The notes under the pieces: generated by a model
Databases searched by the model: none
Seen by the model: the letters and a program-made list of their open reading frames with translations, nothing else
Told to the model about the DNA's origin: nothing
Translations under genes and position numbers: made by a program
Origin: Ilyomonas limi
Lineage (GTDB): Bacteria; Bacteroidota; Bacteroidia; Chitinophagales; Chitinophagaceae
Direction: 5' to 3'
Length of the DNA: 64,000 nt
Assembly (NCBI RefSeq): GCF_005233845.1
Contig: NZ_SZQL01000008.1
Span: 184,310-248,309, forward strand
Shown here: piece by piece, positions 1-9,394 of the stretch
Position numbering within the stretch: position 1 is the stretch's first letter
How the letters are laid out: every line of letters begins with the position of its first letter

Positions 1-455
1 TCCATCCATTCAAAGTCCAGCCAGTTATAATCTAATCCCCAGGTAATAGAAGCGGTGAGCGGTCGTTGCTCCCAAAAATGGGCAAACGGGTCACCTTTAT
101 CCAGCAGTAAGCCCTGGTAGCCATGAATGTGGTATTTATAAATTTCGCCTTTGCCAACATCAGGAATAAAACCTTCCCAAATACCTGATTTATCGAGCCG
201 CACAAAGAGTTGGTGCGTATGATTTTGCCAGTTGTTGAAGTTGCCCTTTACAAACACTTTGGTAGCATTAGGGGCCCATACGGCAAAGTAAGTACCCTTT
301 CTTCCCAGCACTTCCATTTGTTTGTTACCAAACAGTTTATACAGGCTGTAATGCGTGCCGTTTTGAAAATTACTTATATCATCTTCGGTAAATAAAGAAT
401 AGTTCCAAACCGGTTTGGTGCTGTCAACAAAGTGAATCTCTTCGTATTTTTTCAT
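1..455 (-). CDS. glgB: 1,4-alpha-glucan branching enzyme, N-terminal part (runs off the window)
   Basis: Cytoplasmic enzyme of glycogen synthesis that forms alpha-1,6 branches. Only about the first 151 residues are inside the window. The reverse-strand translation begins MKKYEEIHFVDSTKPVWNYS at the ATG at 453-455. It contains an early-set/CBM48 module with the motif YFAVWAPNATKVFVKGNFNN followed by GIWEGFIPDVGKGEIYKYHI, which is the usual N-terminal carbohydrate-binding domain of GlgB. The GH13 catalytic residues would lie beyond the left edge, so activity cannot be judged here. Related GH13 enzymes also carry CBM48, so a debranching enzyme is a weaker alternative. No signal peptide is visible, which fits a cytoplasmic enzyme and separates it from the secreted GH13 at 5014-8139. 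Confidence 0.85.
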   Translation of the reverse strand, partial: MKKYEEIHFVDSTKPVWNYSLFTEDDISNFQNGTHYSLYKLFGNKQMEVLGRKGTYFAVWAPNATKVFVKGNFNNWQNHTHQLFVRLDKSGIWEGFIPDVGKGEIYKYHIHGYQGLLLDKGDPFAHFWEQRPLTASITWGLDYNWLDFEWM

Positions 456-763
456 GAGGAAGTGTGTTTTCAAAGATTAATTATTCAGCAATAAAAGCAC
501 CATTATTATTGTAAGCCTCGTACCGCATTTTATCCCTTTGCAATTTGCGCCTTCGCCTTTTTCTTTTATGCCATTAGCATAGATAACGCTTTGTTCTTAA
601 TAAATAAAAACAATTACTGCAATAGCGAACCACCTTTTCCACCGTTCCCCTTTTATTGTTACCACTCATCAACTTAACGTAAAATTAGTAATTCGAACCG
701 CATACTTTGTAAAGTATTTCAACAACTTGCATGAATAAAGCCATCACCAATATTTACCTGCCC
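456..763. other. Divergent intergenic region between glgB and an outer-membrane protein gene
   Basis: This AT-rich stretch of 308 bases separates two divergently transcribed genes and must hold both promoters. The best candidate for the rightward gene is ATACTTTG at 702-709, a near match to the Bacteroidota -7 box with a one-base spacer. A TAATCTTTG-like string faces left near 471-479. No open frame or strong hairpin was seen. Confidence 0.3.
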
Positions 764-3553
764 ATGAGAAAACTAACCCAGATTTTACTGATTGTGCTTG
801 CAAGTACAACTGTTCATGCACAACAAGCTACCGTAAAAGGTAATATTTACGACACCATCAATAAAGAACATCTCAGCAACACGGTCATTGCTTTACTCCG
901 CTCGCACGATTCGGTACTATATAAATTTACGCGCAGCGATAAAGATGGTAATTTTAGCCTACAGCATATTATTCCCGGTAAATACATTGTATTGATTACC
1001 GAAAATACCTATGCCGATTATTTAGACAGTATAACTATCAACAGCGATACCACGATTGCTTTAGGCAGAGTGCCTATGACCTTAAAAGCCAACCTGCTGA
1101 AGGAAGTGATTGTGCAGCAGCAAATAGCGGCCATGCGCATGAGGGGCGATACGCTGGAATATGCTGCCGACAGCTTTAAAGTACGGCAAGGTGCATCGGT
1201 AGAAGAAATGCTGAAACGGCTGCCCGGCGTACAGGTGGATAAAGATGGAAAAATAACCGCGCAGGGTGAAACAGTAGAAAAAGTGCTGGTGGATGGCGAG
1301 GAATTTTTTGGCGATGACCCCACTATTGCAACCAAAAACCTGCAAGCCGATGCGATAGATAAAGTGCAGGTGTTTGATAAAAAAAGCGACCAGGCGGAAT
1401 TTACCGGCATAGACGACGGGCAAAAAACAAAAACCATCAACCTGAAGCTGAAAGCCGATAAAAAGAAAGGCAGCTTTGGTAAAGTGGATCTTGCTTCGGA
1501 CTTTCAAAACCGCTGGAATAACAGTGCCATGATTAACAACTTTAAAGGCAGTGTAAAACTATCGGGGTATGGAATTATGAGCAGTACGGGTAAAACGGGA
1601 TTGGACTGGGGCGAAAGCGAAAAATATGGCGGTGGTAATGGGATGCAGTACGATGAAGAAAGCGGCGGCTTTTATATCAATTTTGATAACAATGACGATC
1701 TAAATAACGCCTCTTATTACGGCGAAGGCTTGCCCAAAAGCTGGAGTGCCGGGCTTAACCTGTCTGATAAATTTGATGATGATAACCAAAGCCTCAACGG
1801 CAGCTATCGCTACAATAAATTAAATACATTAGGGTCGGGCAAAACAATTTCAGAATCCCGTTTACCAGGCAATACTTTCATCAGCCGCGATAGTGGCACC
1901 AACTTTAGCAGCCGCCAGCGACACTCAGCAAACGCTATTTATGAGTGGAAAATAGATAGCAGCACCTCTGTCAAACTTACCGGCAGTGGCTATACCGGCA
2001 CTACATTGGGCAGCAGTATCTCCAATAGTTTTACCACCAATAAAGCAGGTATTAAAATTAATGACAGCTATACAAAAACAGCTTCATCAGGCGAGAACCA
2101 AAACCTGAATGTAAATTTTCTGTTACGTAAAAAATTTAAGAAGGCAGGACGTTCGCTATCATTAAATATTAATGAACAGTACAACAGCAACAATAGTACT
2201 GGTACGTTGTATGGCAATATACATTATTACGACGATACCACTGGCGTTATGTACGTTGATAGCCTCACAGACCAGCTAAAGAAGAACAGCACCTCAATAA
2301 ACACCATTGCATCGAAAATAACGTACACAGAACCGATTATAAAAAAGCTGTTTGTAGAAGTAAATTATGCATTGCGCAGCTATACTGCCAATTCTAAAAA
2401 GCTGTCTTACGACCGCGATGATGATGGTAAGTTCAGCCAGTTGAATGATATATACAGCAATGATTATCGCTTTGATGTATTGACGAATACCGGTGGTGCT
2501 GCTTTCCGGTATAATGGTAAAAAAGTTACCGCTTCTGCCGGTACCGATGTGGGCTTTACCAACTTTACCCAAAAAGATCTGATGAACGATACGACTTATA
2601 AAAGAGATTATACCAACTTTTTTCCAAAAGCCAATTTTACCTATAAAATAAACAGTACATCACGCTTCCAGATTAATTATAACGGCTCTACCAGCCAGCC
2701 AACGATCAATCAGATTCAGCCGGTAAAAGACAATTCCAACCTCCTGGTTGAAACCATTGGTAATCCAGATTTAAAGCAGGCATTTAACCATCGTATTTTC
2801 TTCAACTTTAATTCTTATAAAGTATTAAGCCAGCGTGGTTTTTATGTGTATGGATCTTTCAATACTACCAGCCATGCGATTGTTACAGACCAGTCAACAG
2901 ATCTTGCAACCGGCAAAACAACACTGAAATATTTCAACCGTAATGGAAATTACAACTTCTACTCGGGTGGTGGTTATAATATGAAGCTGAAGAAGCTGGA
3001 TATGTTTGTTAATGCAGGCTTCGACTATACCGGCTCGCGCTATAGCAACCGCGTAAATAATAAAGACAATACTACTAACAACCAGGCACCGGGTGTACGC
3101 ATAGGCCTGCAGAAGTATAAAGAAAAAAAATACAATTTTTACTACAACAGCAGTTTCTTTTACAATTTTTCCAAATCTTCTATACAAGAAAGCAATACCA
3201 CTAATTACTGGACGCAGGAACATAATTTCAATGCTAATATTACCCTGCCCTGGAAGTTGGAAATCAATACAGACTTACAGGTAAACCTGCGGCAAAAAAC
3301 GCCTTCGTTTACTGAAAATAACAATGTGTTTTTGTGGAATGCCTACATCGGCAGGCGTTTATTGAAGAACGACAAAGCCATTATTAAGATTCAAGGTTAT
3401 GACATACTGAATCAAAATAAAGGGTATAGCCGTTCTATTAATACCAACATAACAACCGAAAGAAACTATGAAACCATCCGCCGGTATTTTGTACTGGCAT
3501 TTACCTGGAATTTTTCTAAATCGGCTATGGATGCACAGCCTGCAGCACAATAA
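764..3553 (+). CDS. Outer-membrane beta-barrel protein with carboxypeptidase-like N-terminal domain (TonB-receptor-like)
   Basis: A predicted 929-residue outer-membrane protein. The ATG at 764 (MRKLTQILLIVL) is preferred over the upstream ATG at 731 because it starts directly with a Sec signal peptide ending in ...VHAQ. Residues about 20-110 form a carboxypeptidase-regulatory-like beta-sandwich (TVKGNIYDTINKEHLSN), followed by a plug-like region with SVEEMLKRLPGVQVDKDGKI and VDGEEFFGDDPTIATKNLQA. The rest is a long beta-barrel rich in aromatic and Asn residues. This architecture matches the outer membrane beta-barrel family related to TonB-dependent receptors; the ligand is unknown. The next gene encodes a GLPGLI protein 10 bases downstream, a pairing common in Bacteroidota, so the two probably form one transcript. 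Confidence 0.8.
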   Translation: MRKLTQILLIVLASTTVHAQQATVKGNIYDTINKEHLSNTVIALLRSHDSVLYKFTRSDKDGNFSLQHIIPGKYIVLITENTYADYLDSITINSDTTIALGRVPMTLKANLLKEVIVQQQIAAMRMRGDTLEYAADSFKVRQGASVEEMLKRLPGVQVDKDGKITAQGETVEKVLVDGEEFFGDDPTIATKNLQADAIDKVQVFDKKSDQAEFTGIDDGQKTKTINLKLKADKKKGSFGKVDLASDFQNRWNNSAMINNFKGSVKLSGYGIMSSTGKTGLDWGESEKYGGGNGMQYDEESGGFYINFDNNDDLNNASYYGEGLPKSWSAGLNLSDKFDDDNQSLNGSYRYNKLNTLGSGKTISESRLPGNTFISRDSGTNFSSRQRHSANAIYEWKIDSSTSVKLTGSGYTGTTLGSSISNSFTTNKAGIKINDSYTKTASSGENQNLNVNFLLRKKFKKAGRSLSLNINEQYNSNNSTGTLYGNIHYYDDTTGVMYVDSLTDQLKKNSTSINTIASKITYTEPIIKKLFVEVNYALRSYTANSKKLSYDRDDDGKFSQLNDIYSNDYRFDVLTNTGGAAFRYNGKKVTASAGTDVGFTNFTQKDLMNDTTYKRDYTNFFPKANFTYKINSTSRFQINYNGSTSQPTINQIQPVKDNSNLLVETIGNPDLKQAFNHRIFFNFNSYKVLSQRGFYVYGSFNTTSHAIVTDQSTDLATGKTTLKYFNRNGNYNFYSGGGYNMKLKKLDMFVNAGFDYTGSRYSNRVNNKDNTTNNQAPGVRIGLQKYKEKKYNFYYNSSFFYNFSKSSIQESNTTNYWTQEHNFNANITLPWKLEINTDLQVNLRQKTPSFTENNNVFLWNAYIGRRLLKNDKAIIKIQGYDILNQNKGYSRSINTNITTERNYETIRRYFVLAFTWNFSKSAMDAQPAAQ

Positions 3554-3563
3554 TTTTTTAACT

Positions 3564-4325
3564 ATGAAAAGAATACTAATCTTTCTTTTATTTATACCTT
3601 TTACTACGCACTTGCTGGCGCAGCCGGCTTTTGTAACCAAGGGCAAAATAGAATTTGAAAAAAGGGAAAACCTGTATAAAAATATGGCTCCGCTGGACGA
3701 TGATAATGACCAGGGTGAAGATGCTTTTACGGCGGCCATTAAAAAAACATTGCCCCAATTCAGCAGTACGTATTTCGATTTGTACTTTGATGACAGTCAC
3801 ACTTTATACAAGCCCGGACGGGAAGCCGGCGATGTAAAAATACCGGAGTGGATACAAAGTCCGGCTAATGGTAATATTGTGTACAACGATATGGCAAAGC
3901 AGCAGTTGACGCTGCAAAAAACATTTTACGGCACTACCATGCTGTTGCAGGATACGGCGCGGCACATAGAATGGCGCATTACCAACGACCTGCGCACCAT
4001 TGCCGGCTTTGAGTGCCGTAAGGCAGTTGGCCGCATTATGGACTCGGTGTATGTGATTGCTTTTTACACCGACCAGATTGTTACCCCCGGCGGTCCTGAA
4101 TCTTTTACCGGCTTGCCAGGTATGATATTGGGCGTAGCCATACCACGCATTAATACTACCTGGTTTGCTACCAAACTGGAGGTAACACCTATCACTACAG
4201 CTGACCTTACACCTCCTGCGAAAGGCAAAAAACTTACCGCGGAAGAGTTTAAGAAAAAGCTGAAAGATGCCATGAAAGACTGGGGAAAATATGGTAAACG
4301 AAAGCTGTTGCAGGTATTGATTTAA
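3564..4325 (+). CDS. GLPGLI family protein
   Basis: A secreted protein of 253 residues with the signature GLPGMILGVAIPRIN near residue 185, a variant of the GLPGLI motif that names the family. The ATG at 3564 gives a clear signal peptide (MKRILIFLLFIPFTTHLLAQ); an upstream in-frame start at 3468 would overlap the preceding gene and hide that peptide, so it is rejected. The function of GLPGLI proteins is not established. They are often encoded beside outer-membrane barrel proteins, as here, which suggests a periplasmic partner role. The single Cys in GFECRKA and the DSVYVIAFYTDQIV segment before the motif are typical of the family. Confidence 0.85.
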   Translation: MKRILIFLLFIPFTTHLLAQPAFVTKGKIEFEKRENLYKNMAPLDDDNDQGEDAFTAAIKKTLPQFSSTYFDLYFDDSHTLYKPGREAGDVKIPEWIQSPANGNIVYNDMAKQQLTLQKTFYGTTMLLQDTARHIEWRITNDLRTIAGFECRKAVGRIMDSVYVIAFYTDQIVTPGGPESFTGLPGMILGVAIPRINTTWFATKLEVTPITTADLTPPAKGKKLTAEEFKKKLKDAMKDWGKYGKRKLLQVLI

Positions 4326-4372
4326 ATATAAAAATGTGCACAAACATCCTTAATCTTGTAAAAAAGAATACC

Positions 4373-4927
4373 ATGAAAAAACTGTTTATTGTATTAGCTA
4401 TTGCTGTATCAGCTACTGCGGCGGCTTACGCACAGCCAACTCCCAGCCTTAGTACGCATCCCAAAGATGCCAAACCAATTGCCAGCCCGAGAGACAGCGT
4501 TGTAGCTACCCTTCAAAACGGAACCATTATTACCATGACGTATGGCAGCCCGGGCGTATGGGGACGAACAATGGGTAAGGACCTCGACCCGATGGAGGAT
4601 TCGGTATGGCGCGCCGGTGCTAATGAGGCAACCACGTTTGCTGTAGACAGGGATGTAATGATTGAAGGACAAAAGCTGCCCGCCGGCAGGTATGCATTTT
4701 TTACCATTAAACACGGTAATGAGTGGACACTTATCTTTAATAAAACCTGGAATACCTGGGGTGCCTATAGCTATAAGCAAAATATGGCACAGGATGCTTT
4801 AAAGGTAAAAGTACAGCAAATGGATGCCCCCGGTTACTACAACGAGCGCTTAAAATATGTAATTGGCCCGGATGGAAATGTGTACATGATGTGGGGACCG
4901 GCAGTTGTTATGTTTAAAGTAAGCTGA
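4373..4927 (+). CDS. DUF2911 domain-containing secreted protein
   Basis: A secreted protein of 184 residues with signal peptide MKKLFIVLAIAVSATAAAYA. The body carries the DUF2911 pattern: ITMTYGSPGVWGRTMGKDL, then VWRAGANEATTFAVDRDVMI, LPAGRYAFFTIKHGNEWTLI and NKTWNTWGAYSYKQ. The biochemical role of DUF2911 is not known to me. The ATG at 4373 is chosen because the signal peptide begins there; the earlier ATG at 4334 adds 13 non-hydrophobic residues. It lies 47 bases after the GLPGLI gene on the same strand and may share its transcript, which would end at the hairpin at 4961-4990. Confidence 0.8.
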   Translation: MKKLFIVLAIAVSATAAAYAQPTPSLSTHPKDAKPIASPRDSVVATLQNGTIITMTYGSPGVWGRTMGKDLDPMEDSVWRAGANEATTFAVDRDVMIEGQKLPAGRYAFFTIKHGNEWTLIFNKTWNTWGAYSYKQNMAQDALKVKVQQMDAPGYYNERLKYVIGPDGNVYMMWGPAVVMFKVS

Positions 4928-4960
4928 TTTTGTTTTTGAAAAATAATTAACCTTAAGAAA

Positions 4961-4990
4961 GAAGGGCGCTGCATCAACAGCGCCTTTTTA
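4961..4990. terminator. Rho-independent terminator shared by two convergent genes
   Basis: GGCGCTG (4965-4971) pairs with CAGCGCC (4978-4984) around a six-base loop, extended by AAG/TTT, and is followed by a T tract. The A-rich left flank would allow it to work on the minus strand too. It lies between the convergent DUF2911 and amylase genes. Confidence 0.8.
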
Positions 4991-5013
4991 CTTTATACAT
5001 CACTATTAAACTA

Positions 5014-8000
5014 TCACTGCTCTACTACTAATCTTTGTGTAATCGTTCTTTTATCAAGTCCATCTACTTTAATGATATAGATACCGCTCGCTAATGAACT
5101 GATATTTACAGGTATTTTGGTGGCACCGTTGCTAAGCTGCGTAGTTTGTATATTATATACTTTTCCTGCAACATCCACAATACTTATCCATGCTTTGCCG
5201 CTTGCAGGCGTGTTGAGTTTGATATATACAGTACCTGTTTTAGCAGGATTGGGGTAAATAATTATACTCCTGTTATCCAATGGTAATATTCTTATTATAA
5301 GGGAATAAGAGATTATACCATCTTTATCCATCATCTTTAAACGGTAATAAATATCACCTGAGGCATTTAAAGCAGTGACATCCCCATCAGACAAAGCATA
5401 ATTATTACTGTTCTTATTGCGGGCAGCTACCGTACCAATAGCAGTGAAGTTGCGCCCATCAAGCGAACGCTCTACCACAAACTGCTGCAGGTTTACTTCA
5501 TTCGTAGTAGTCCACACAAGATTGATTGCATTGGCGTTGCGGTTGCCATTAAACGAAAGCACTTGTACCGGCAATACTACACTCGGATTCTGATCTACAA
5601 ACACATGGTACTCGCCGGGCTGTAAGGTATAGGTTTGGGTAGCCGTGGTAATATTGAAAGCGCTATCTTTTAAATAATCGTACCATACGCCTGTATGCGA
5701 AAAGGTGATAGCACCGGTTTGCTGCACTACATCAAAGTTGCCAATCACGGCAATATCTATTGGCGCAGAATTAAATTTCTCCCATTTGAAATTTTCAACA
5801 AGGCTATACGATATACTATCTTTTGGTGCAGTAAATACCGGCAAATACGGTGCATAATTGCGCAATGCAAATAACTTTGCATACACATTGTACAATGCCA
5901 GCCTGTCAGGATCACTTAAATAATCCCAGCGGATGGGCTTTGGACTGGTGCGGCAATCATTTCTAATTGTTACCCCATCCTCACAGGTATTAATAGAGTA
6001 ATCGTAACCCAACTCACCAAATTGCCAAACCATTTTAGGTGCAGGTTGCATTGCCCAGAAAGCAGCAGCCATTCCATCACGTGCCAAGCCGGTAGGAATG
6101 TTTCTTATGTTGTAACTACCGCTGCTGTCACCGTACCGCTCATTTTTATACATCAACCGTTCTTCATCATGGCTCTCCATATAGGTTACCAGGTTGGGAT
6201 TACTAAATCCGCGATTGATATATATGCCACCACTAAAATCAGAACCGTCGTTATACCCCATAGTTGCCTGATTGTAATTGTAGTTTGCGTTGCCCCACAA
6301 TAGCATTCCATAATTAGACAGTGTATCTTCCTCGCTGTTCACGGCGAAATGCTCCAATATACAGTAAGAGCCGGGAACAATATTTTGCATAGTATCATAA
6401 TAACGTTTCCAGGTAGTTATGCGGCTGGTATCGTAAGCTGCCCATAAATCGTAATTATCACCCGATTTTTTTTGCGTAAAGCCTTTCGACAAATCCCAGC
6501 GAAAGCCATCTATTTTATACGCCGATAGCCAGTGTTCAATTACCCGTTCTACCAATTCCTGTGTAGCTGCACTTTCGTGGTTAAAGTCGTAACCCACACT
6601 GGCAGGATGCGTTGCAACCGGATTGTGCCAGGGATTATCTGCTGCAGGCCTGTTATTCACCGGGTCCCAATACAACTGCACCGTGGGCGACGAACCGAAT
6701 GCATGGTTCATCACCATATCCATAATCACCGCAATACCCTGCTTGTGACATTCATCAATGAATTGCTTCAAAGCTGTTTCGGTGCCATAATATTTATCTG
6801 GTGCAAAAAAGAAATCAGGATTATATCCCCAGCTTATATTGCCTTCAAACTCATTAAAAGGCATTACTTCTATTGCATTTACGCCCAAACGCTTTAAGTA
6901 AGAAATAGAATCTTTTACTGTTTGCCAGTTATGTGCTGCCACAAAATCTCTTACCAGCAATTCATAAATTACCAGGTTGCGTTTATCCGGACGAGTAAAG
7001 TTGGATACCTGCCAGGTATAAGCTGGCTTGGAGGTTTGCAACACACTTACAATGCCGGTTTGACCAGCAGGATAAGGTTTTAAATTGGGATATGTTTGCG
7101 CATCAATATATGGATCATTAGCCGGATCTAATATTTTTTCGGCATACATATCGGCTACTTTCAAATTACCATCTACTAGGTATTGATAAGCATATTCCTG
7201 ACCGGGCGTTAAGCCGGTAAGGGTTATCCAATAGCGGTTACTATCAGGCGTACGGTATAGTTGATAAGCTTCTGTTTGCGTCCAGTTGTTGAAGTCGCCG
7301 ATCACTGCAACGCGCGTTTTATTGGGTGCAAATAGCACGAGTGTTACCGATGTACCATCGCTGCTATAATTAATACCATCGCGTACACCCGCAGGTAGGT
7401 CTCTGGTAACAACAGGTGTATTAATATAAAAACTAAGCGTATCGTATTTTGTTGTTGCACCGCTGGTTGCCTGCACTATTATTTGGTTGTTACCGCTTAC
7501 GGCTGTATGCGAAGTAGAAATAACACTATCTGTGGCAGTCGTTACTACGCTACCGTTGTACAATAAAGAAAGATTAGCAATCATACCCGACTTAGCCGTA
7601 ATTGCTACTGCATCGCCGGCAGCATACGTCACCGGTTCCGGTACAGGCATATAAGTTGGCTGGCGATAGGGCTGTGTAATGCGCGTTTGCAAACCGGTAT
7701 CGTACACCGGTACAAACATATCGCTGCCATCGGCATTGGCGAGTTTGGTATCACCGGCATGAAAAAGAATAGCAATTTTCAAAATCTTCTCAGTTGAGTT
7801 GGCAGGTATTCCAAAGTATTTATAGAGGCTATCACTAATGGTATAGCTCCATTTATTATTACCAAGCGGCGTCGCTTTAAACCTGGAATCAGTAGTATTC
7901 CAATCGGTTTGCACGTGTTTCCAGTCGCTGGTGCCCGTACTTAAGGTTGTAATCACCCCAATGTGTACAAACACATCATTAGCAGTGTGCCCAAGCAGCC

Positions 8001-8139
8001 CCTTATTGCCATAATTTGCATCGGCAGTAATAACGGCATTTACAGTATTAGATGTAATGAATGTGGGAGACCATGTTAGCAATTGGCTGTTGGCTGCTGT
8101 TAATAGCAACAACAGGGAGAGCGTAAAAATCATTTTCAT
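5014..8139 (-). CDS. Secreted alpha-amylase-family (GH13) glycosidase with type IX sorting domain
   Basis: A predicted secreted or cell-surface enzyme of 1041 residues that cleaves alpha-glucans. Order of parts from the ATG at 8139: signal peptide (MKMIFTLSLLLLLTAANSQ), an N-terminal beta-sandwich region to about 245, a CBM48/early-set domain with FAPNKTRVAVIGDFNNW near 270-287, then the GH13 barrel from about 385. The four GH13 blocks are visible: DMVMNH (about 474), GFRWDLSKG with nucleophile Asp549, ILEHF with acid/base Glu596, and ESHDEER with Asp658. The last 75 residues hold IIIYPNPAKTGTVYIKL and end TQRLVVEQ, a typical type IX secretion C-terminal domain. A TTG nine bases upstream (8148) is an alternative start. 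Substrate choice among starch, glycogen or pullulan cannot be read from the sequence. Confidence 0.88.
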   Translation of the reverse strand: MKMIFTLSLLLLLTAANSQLLTWSPTFITSNTVNAVITADANYGNKGLLGHTANDVFVHIGVITTLSTGTSDWKHVQTDWNTTDSRFKATPLGNNKWSYTISDSLYKYFGIPANSTEKILKIAILFHAGDTKLANADGSDMFVPVYDTGLQTRITQPYRQPTYMPVPEPVTYAAGDAVAITAKSGMIANLSLLYNGSVVTTATDSVISTSHTAVSGNNQIIVQATSGATTKYDTLSFYINTPVVTRDLPAGVRDGINYSSDGTSVTLVLFAPNKTRVAVIGDFNNWTQTEAYQLYRTPDSNRYWITLTGLTPGQEYAYQYLVDGNLKVADMYAEKILDPANDPYIDAQTYPNLKPYPAGQTGIVSVLQTSKPAYTWQVSNFTRPDKRNLVIYELLVRDFVAAHNWQTVKDSISYLKRLGVNAIEVMPFNEFEGNISWGYNPDFFFAPDKYYGTETALKQFIDECHKQGIAVIMDMVMNHAFGSSPTVQLYWDPVNNRPAADNPWHNPVATHPASVGYDFNHESAATQELVERVIEHWLSAYKIDGFRWDLSKGFTQKKSGDNYDLWAAYDTSRITTWKRYYDTMQNIVPGSYCILEHFAVNSEEDTLSNYGMLLWGNANYNYNQATMGYNDGSDFSGGIYINRGFSNPNLVTYMESHDEERLMYKNERYGDSSGSYNIRNIPTGLARDGMAAAFWAMQPAPKMVWQFGELGYDYSINTCEDGVTIRNDCRTSPKPIRWDYLSDPDRLALYNVYAKLFALRNYAPYLPVFTAPKDSISYSLVENFKWEKFNSAPIDIAVIGNFDVVQQTGAITFSHTGVWYDYLKDSAFNITTATQTYTLQPGEYHVFVDQNPSVVLPVQVLSFNGNRNANAINLVWTTTNEVNLQQFVVERSLDGRNFTAIGTVAARNKNSNNYALSDGDVTALNASGDIYYRLKMMDKDGIISYSLIIRILPLDNRSIIIYPNPAKTGTVYIKLNTPASGKAWISIVDVAGKVYNIQTTQLSNGATKIPVNISSLASGIYIIKVDGLDKRTITQRLVVEQ

Positions 8140-8233
8140 ACGCAACAATCATTTTTAAATGGTGAAAATTTAGAGTGTGTAATTTTTACACAAATATTGT
8201 TAGCCTTTTTAATACCGCAATTTTTATGCTGTG

Positions 8234-8332
8234 TTTTTGAACCACAGAGACACTTAACGGCACAGAGCAGTACAGAGAAATAGTTATAATGTTGTGTACC
8301 GCTATATTCTCCGTGTCTCTATGGTTCAAAAA
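8234..8332. repeat. 99-bp inverted-repeat element upstream of engB
   Basis: The arms TTTTTGAACCACAGAGACAC (8234-8253) and its near-perfect reverse complement (8313-8332) match at 19 of 20 positions and enclose 59 bases. Further ACAGAGNA strings occur inside the left half. It looks like a small non-coding palindromic repeat; a weaker relative (ACCAAGGTTCATAAAGAG) occurs near 30660. Confidence 0.55.
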
Positions 8333-8354
8333 AATAATCTGCAATTTTGCAGCT

Positions 8355-8987
8355 ATGATTATCAAAAAAGCAGAGTACTTAAAATCAAGCGCCTCTTATG
8401 AGCAATGCCCCAAGCCGGACCGCCCGGAATATGCTTTTATAGGGCGCAGCAATGTAGGCAAGTCCTCACTGATTAATATGCTTTGTAATAATCAAAAGCT
8501 GGCAAAAACTTCAGCGGCACCTGGCAAAACGCAGTTGATTAATCATTTTAACATCGAGAGTGCAGCTAAAGAAAAAGCACCGGTAACAAAGTGGTATTTA
8601 GTGGATTTACCTGGTTATGGTTTTGCCAAAGTATCGCAAAGCAGCCGCCGCCGCTGGGAGCAGATGATTGAAAATTATTTGCGCAAGCGTGAAAACTTAA
8701 CACAGGTATTTGTGCTAATAGATGTGCGCCACAAGCCGCAACAAGTAGATATTGATTTTGTAAACCAGTTAGACAAGTGGGAGGTGCCTTTCACATTGGT
8801 ATTTACTAAAGCCGACAAGGAAAAGCCACTTGCTATTGAGCGCAATGTGAATGCTTTTTTAGATGTATTGCGGCAAACCTGGCAATTTTTGCCACAGCAT
8901 TTTATTAGCAGCGCCAGCAACAAAGCCGGCAGAGAAGAAATTTTGAACTTTATTCAAGAAAAGAATGCAACGTTTTTGAGCGAATAA
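8355..8987 (+). CDS. engB: Ribosome biogenesis GTP-binding protein EngB/YihA/YsxC
   Basis: A cytoplasmic TRAFAC-class GTPase of 210 residues needed for large ribosomal subunit assembly. The G motifs are in order: G1 GRSNVGKSSLIN (near residue 30), G2 region SAAPGKTQLINHF, G3 DLPGYGFAKV, G4 TKAD and the G5-like SSASNKAG. The ATG at 8355 (MIIKKAEYLKSS) is chosen because homologues begin just before the AEYLKSS segment; the frame is open further upstream to 8289 but that part lies in the inverted repeat. CAATTTTG ends five bases before the ATG, which may mean a leaderless transcript. It is followed by a small lipoprotein gene on the same strand. Confidence 0.93.
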   Translation: MIIKKAEYLKSSASYEQCPKPDRPEYAFIGRSNVGKSSLINMLCNNQKLAKTSAAPGKTQLINHFNIESAAKEKAPVTKWYLVDLPGYGFAKVSQSSRRRWEQMIENYLRKRENLTQVFVLIDVRHKPQQVDIDFVNQLDKWEVPFTLVFTKADKEKPLAIERNVNAFLDVLRQTWQFLPQHFISSASNKAGREEILNFIQEKNATFLSE

Positions 8988-9010
8988 GAATCATAGTTGA
9001 AATTGATTGT

Positions 9011-9394
9011 ATGAAAAAGCTTGCTTTGTTTTTAGGTTTGATTTTAATACTAAGCTCATTTGCCTGCAATAAAGATAAAATGGATGCGAATGCCCAAATA
9101 CGTATTATCAATAAAACTGCATTACCCCTTACGGATGTGGTAGTTGGTGATGCGAACTTTGGCGAAATAGCTCCATTTCAAACAACTGTTTACCATAATT
9201 TCAATAATCTATCTTCGTATGCGCCACCAAAGCTTACATTTTATAATGATAAAATTCTGGTTGAATATTTTATAGGTTATTGCGGTACACCCCCGCTGCC
9301 CAAACCATCCTACTTACAAGGTACATTTACCTATACCATCACCCGTAATAATACTAACGCGCAAGGTTTTGGATTTAGCTTTACCCAAGATTAA
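9011..9394 (+). CDS. Small putative lipoprotein, unknown function
   Basis: A protein of 127 residues that I do not recognise. It begins MKKLALFLGLILILSSFAC, a type II signal peptide with lipobox SSFAC, so it is probably lipid-anchored. The mature part has a short charged linker (NKDKMDANAQ), then a beta-rich segment of about 100 residues (IRIINKTALPLTDVVVGDAN, IAPFQTTVYHNF, GTFTYTITRNN) that may be a single beta-sandwich domain. It contains two further Cys-free strands and one late Cys in IGYCGTPPLPKP. It starts 23 bases after engB ends and may be read through from it. No functional inference is justified. Confidence 0.7.
   Translation: MKKLALFLGLILILSSFACNKDKMDANAQIRIINKTALPLTDVVVGDANFGEIAPFQTTVYHNFNNLSSYAPPKLTFYNDKILVEYFIGYCGTPPLPKPSYLQGTFTYTITRNNTNAQGFGFSFTQD

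Noticed and set aside
1018..1507. Two long antisense frames inside the outer-membrane protein gene
   Set aside because: They lie wholly within a gene with clear domain content and show no family motif.
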